This document shows positions 60,201-64,000 of a DNA stretch of 64,000 nucleotides, piece after piece. The position numbers and the translations under genes were made by a program. This stretch comes from Syngnathus acus. Taxonomy: Eukaryota; Chordata; Actinopteri; Syngnathiformes; Syngnathidae. The stretch is from contig NC_051087.1 in the NCBI RefSeq assembly GCF_901709675.1, positions 2,806,001 through 2,870,000 of the forward strand, given 5' to 3'. The notes under the pieces were generated by a model. The model worked only from the letters and a program-made list of their open reading frames with translations. It was not told where the DNA came from and ran no database searches. Position 1 is the stretch's first letter; the number at the start of each line of letters is the position of its first letter.

Positions 60201-63200
60201 GCTGTGAAAAACTGGATTCTTTTTTTTAACTAATATAAAGTTGGAATAAAATGTAAGGAAAATGTAAGCTAATTAGGAGGTGTTGATCAAATCAAAATTA
60301 AGTATGAGGAAAACATAATGAGGAGAAAACATGACAATGGGTTGAAAAACGATGGCCGGAAGTCGTAATGACAACGTATGACAAGTGATCAGGCACACAA
60401 GCTAACACTATATCGATAGGTGACCATCTTGAAGACGGGATCAATAGGCAATTCATAACCTGTGCTGAGAGGCGGGGGTCAAAGGTGAACATGAGTGGGT
60501 GAAAAGGCCACTTTAGTTACATGGAAAGGTCAAAGCCTTAATGGGAGGCACAATGGGGGAAACGGCCTAACATGGACTTTAATATCCTTTCATGACCAAA
60601 GAAATTATTTGGGAGAAGATTGAATAATTGTTTAACTTAAATATACAAGTTTCTTAACTACAAATTTATTTTAAAATTTACCATTTATTTTTATACATAT
60701 ATATTCTTAAACATTCGTATTTTACCGCCGTGTTTATTTTTCATTTTATTTTTTTTACAGTTGAGACAACATTTTAATCAGTCACTGTATAAATGATGTG
60801 GCATATGAAAATAGTAAAATGAAAAAAACTCTAAATTAATTATTTTGTTATCATTTACTTGCAAAGATGATGTCACTGACAACTTTTTTGTATTCATAAT
60901 TAAATGTGATTTATGTCAATTAATAAAACAATTCAATAGTAAGAGCAAATACATTTATTAATTAATTTATTTATCGAATAATCAAATAAAAAAAAAATCA
61001 AAGTCGAGCATGGACAAGGTGTCTTTTAATTCAGATTTCTTCGCCCGGCATGTGCCATGTTTACTTAACTTGAAAGTCATCTTTATTTATTTTGCCTTCT
61101 TTTGAAAGATTCTCCCATCTTGGGATGGAGGTAATAAATCTGTGAGGTGTCATCTCAGGCACAACTCCGCCCGCCCTCCCCTCCTTTCCAGTCCAGGTTC
61201 GCGTGAGCGACGCCACTTCTGATTAGCGCTGCCTCTCTCTCGCAGGAAGTCAGCCGACAGGAACAAAGTGATTACTGCCCATCTTGAGGGGCCCAACAGG
61301 ATTGCATTCATATATATATAAACGAAATTTTGCAATATGACGAGAATAAATTCTCAATTTAGATTTTTGAAAAAGATTTTTTGATTTTGAAGTAAAAAAA
61401 AAATACATTAATTTTGGCAGGATGAATGGATAGATATTATTTTTAAAAATTTTTAGATAGATACTTTTGTGTTCACGTGACAACATCCAACCAACCAACA
61501 ATTTAAATGCGTTTTGAACGTACTTTGCATCAACACTGTGTAGCCGATACGCTCGTGAGAATATCGCCATATCAATACCACAAACTGAATTGGCCTATCA
61601 CTCGTATCGATACAGCCAAAATATTTCAGATAATTCAGACGAGCGATTCCATGGCTCCGTCTCATCAGAGCTGTGTTGTCTGTCATTCACAATCGCTGCA
61701 GATGAGTCGGAACCCTTTGAAGTTTTCCGACGTTAAAATGCTCAAACGCAACCCAAACGCATCTTCTCTGCTCGTCAAATGAAATTAGTCGGCGGCGAAG
61801 ACGAGGGGTTGGATGCTCCCCTCCGCAGCCACACCTAATCATTCTGACGGTAGCAAAGACGTCAGTGCTCGCCCCCGCTAGGGGGGAGGCGGAATTAAAA
61901 CTGAGGGGAGGGGCAAAAAAAAAAAAAGGCTGCCATAGTTTTTAACAACGCTCTCTCCAAACAAAACAAAGTTTCGCCACCAAATCAATACCAGGAAACT
62001 TTGCGCAAAGTTGAAATTTGCGCAGAGGAGGAAAATCATAGCGTGAGGCCATGAATCAATTACGGGGCTGGACGGGATGGTCCCTCCTATGAACCACGTT
62101 CCAGACAGTGATACTTATCGGGCGTATAAGTACGCAAGGGGTGGGGGGGGGGCTCCCGCTATTATTTGAAGCCCGGCTCCCCGACAAAACGAGCTAACTG
62201 CCAAAGGAGATAAGGGGATTTAGAGATCCAAAGAAATAGAGATTTAAAAATTAATGGCGGAAAGGATTTTCCTTCATGTATCTACAACTTGTAAGCTGAA
62301 CTCGGCTTATAAAGAGGAGCCACGGAGACAAATTGCATTTTAGAATAAAGTGATGGCGAAAGGGGAAAAACAAGCTGTGAATATTTAATGGGGCTCCGCA
62401 GACTCCTGGCAAACAAATCAATAAGGTGATAGTAAACATAAGGAGACTCAAAGTACGGGCGAGGAGGGAGGACAGGTGTCAGAATTTAGGTTTCTTTTGA
62501 CATTTGTGAAGGTTAGGAGATTGTAAGTGTCTCTGTGTGTCAGTCAGTCGGCTCCAAAGGTCAGAGCCACTCTATTTTCCTTCGTTAATTACAGCCACAG
62601 ACGTCTCGGCGTAAATGGCCGGCGAAAGGTTGGAACCGGAAAATGCATAAATACATTGATATTTACACGTCGGTTCAGAAGGCACGTGTGGCGATTTGCG
62701 GGCGTCGGCGCCAAAGCTGTGACGACGTGCTCCAAGACGACGACGTAAAAGAAGTTGACTGGACTACTTTGGAATTGTATTTCTTTCCTGATCGCAAAAT
62801 CCATTTCCGTTCATTGCGTCCGCACATATTCCGGGAAGTCAGTTTTGAGTGTGGCGCTGTAATGAGCCCAATGCCTTTCACACTCGCAGATAGCCAGATG
62901 CAAACATCATTAAAGTTTGATGCGGCTCGAAGAAAGGCCGGAGTCTGAGCGGGACTCGAGGACAAAACGTGTTCTGCGCTATGGCCGGTGGTGAAATATG
63001 AAAAGTATACAAATAAATAAATATAGTCATAAATATAGAAATAAATATATTAGGGCTGTAACAAAAAAAATATTTTAACTGGAGAATCAGTTTGATTTAA
63101 CCGACTCGAATCGATCCACGTTTGGAATCGTCTTTTATTGGAGCAATATATCGTTGGAGGAAGTTCTACACTTACAGTACTGACAGGTTCTTTCATATGT

Positions 63201-64000
63201 ATGAAAAATCATCATACCCTGTCAAATCGAACCAAATCGAATTATTATAATAAAATCAAGCTCGTACTCTACTTGTACTTTCTCCTACTCCCTCAATTCC
63301 TCCAAGTAAAATTGGCTTTGTCTTATTTCCAGCGTGTGTGTGGGTAGACCTCATGAATGGGACTCCACCGTTTGCTTGCCCATTACTCCGCCCGCCACCT
63401 TTGACCTGCACCAAAGCACTAAATGCTTTTCTTGTCTTACCAAGTGAAACAGGGTTGAACGAACGCGTCTCTTTCCGCTCGGGGGGCATGTAAGAAAATG
63501 GCGAGTGAACAATCGCGTGTGCACTCTTGAGCGCCAGTCTCCGACGGCAACGACCGGGCCCTAAAGTGAACGTCCAACTCTTCTGAGGCATGAAATAATA
63601 ATAACATCCCACTTCCGCCCGCCCCGCTAAAGAGGTGGGCTGGACGGCGGATCGAGAGAGGGAGGGGGGGCTCTCTATTGTCACCGTCCACTGGAGAGAT
63701 CAGAGTATTCCCGAGTCTTTGATGGGAAAGACAATAGAGCTGGCCTAGAAAGGCTTCCCATTAAAATTTAACAAGCGACTTTTGTCTCACTCGATGCGAC
63801 TAAGAGAGTGTGTGCCTAAATGACCACGGGGACAGGTAGCAGCACTCAAGACCTCTTATTTGTTTCCTTGGTCCACCTGGGGGAGACTCGCTGCCCCCGT
63901 TTTTTTCCCCCAGGTATGTCCCGACCTTTCTCCGTCCACCACGAGGCGACCGCTCCGTCTCACAAAATGTTCAGGCCAAATTGGATTAACGCCACACTGG
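51201..64000. other. Intergenic flank, no gene seen
   Basis: It contains A/T-rich sequence (51220-51590, 60600-61000), T runs at about 51757-51769, (CA)n at 53728-53742, (GT)n at 54750-54779, G13 at 57123-57135, T13 at about 57468-57480 and an A run at 61915-61927. Several unique blocks carry ATTA-type cores (e.g. 51820-52080, 56160-56350, 62160-62330). The neighbouring genes expected beside bnc2 in vertebrates (such as the ccdc171 or cntln region) were not recognised, so the next gene lies beyond the window. Confidence 0.65.
54750..54779. repeat. (GT)n microsatellite, interrupted once
   Basis: GTGTGTGTGCACGTGTGTGT and further GT units; one CAC interruption. Confidence 0.9.

Noticed and set aside
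1-64000. CRISPR arrays, prokaryotic operons, rRNA genes or intact viral genes
   Set aside because: None seen. The sequence is vertebrate nuclear DNA; tandem repeats present lack regular repeat-spacer structure.

Overview
The window is vertebrate genomic DNA, almost certainly from a ray-finned (teleost) fish. Intron/exon structure, many (CA)n/(GT)n, (CATC)n and poly(A)/poly(T) tracts, and several short dispersed repeats typical of fish genomes (e.g. CAATTTTATTTATATAGC, AACTCATTCACT...AGTGAACGAGTT) all point that way. The encoded protein reads like a fish ortholog of a known human protein. The species cannot be fixed from the sequence; a percomorph with a fairly compact genome is a guess.

Only one gene is supportable: bnc2 (basonuclin 2), on the + strand. 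Four coding exons are present: 5508-5610, 6740-6975, 27157-29537 and 34055-34826. All splice junctions are canonical GT-AG and the phases join cleanly. Together they encode 1163 residues up to the stop at 34824-34826. The missing part is the N-terminus: the start codon, upstream coding exon(s) and promoter lie to the left of the window, or were not recognisable in 1-5507. The protein has the conserved basonuclin N-terminal block, three separated pairs of C2H2 zinc fingers and a basic nuclear-localisation motif. Long low-complexity insertions (Gln, His, Asn/Gly, Ala, acidic) make it longer than human BNC2.

Layout: 1-5507 intron (5' part outside); 5508-6975 two short conserved exons; 6976-27156 a 20.2 kb intron rich in microsatellites, tandem repeats and transposon remnants; 27157-29537 the giant exon with zinc-finger pair 1, the NLS and most of pair 2; 29538-34054 a 4.5 kb intron; 34055-34826 the last coding exon (end of pair 2, pair 3). 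A 3' UTR of about 2.5 kb follows, probably ending near 37390. From there to 64000 no gene was found on either strand. This 26 kb flank holds simple repeats, transposon fragments and several unique-looking, homeodomain-motif-rich blocks that could be conserved noncoding elements.

No new multi-gene system is visible. The most interesting leads are small: a tandem repeat that keeps the reading frame open downstream of the second exon, a hammerhead-ribozyme-like core in a decayed repeat, three related hAT-like fragments (one carrying a strong CTCF-type motif), a perfect 14-bp inverted repeat near the last exon, a tiny MITE in the 3' UTR, and hairpin-bearing putative enhancer blocks.
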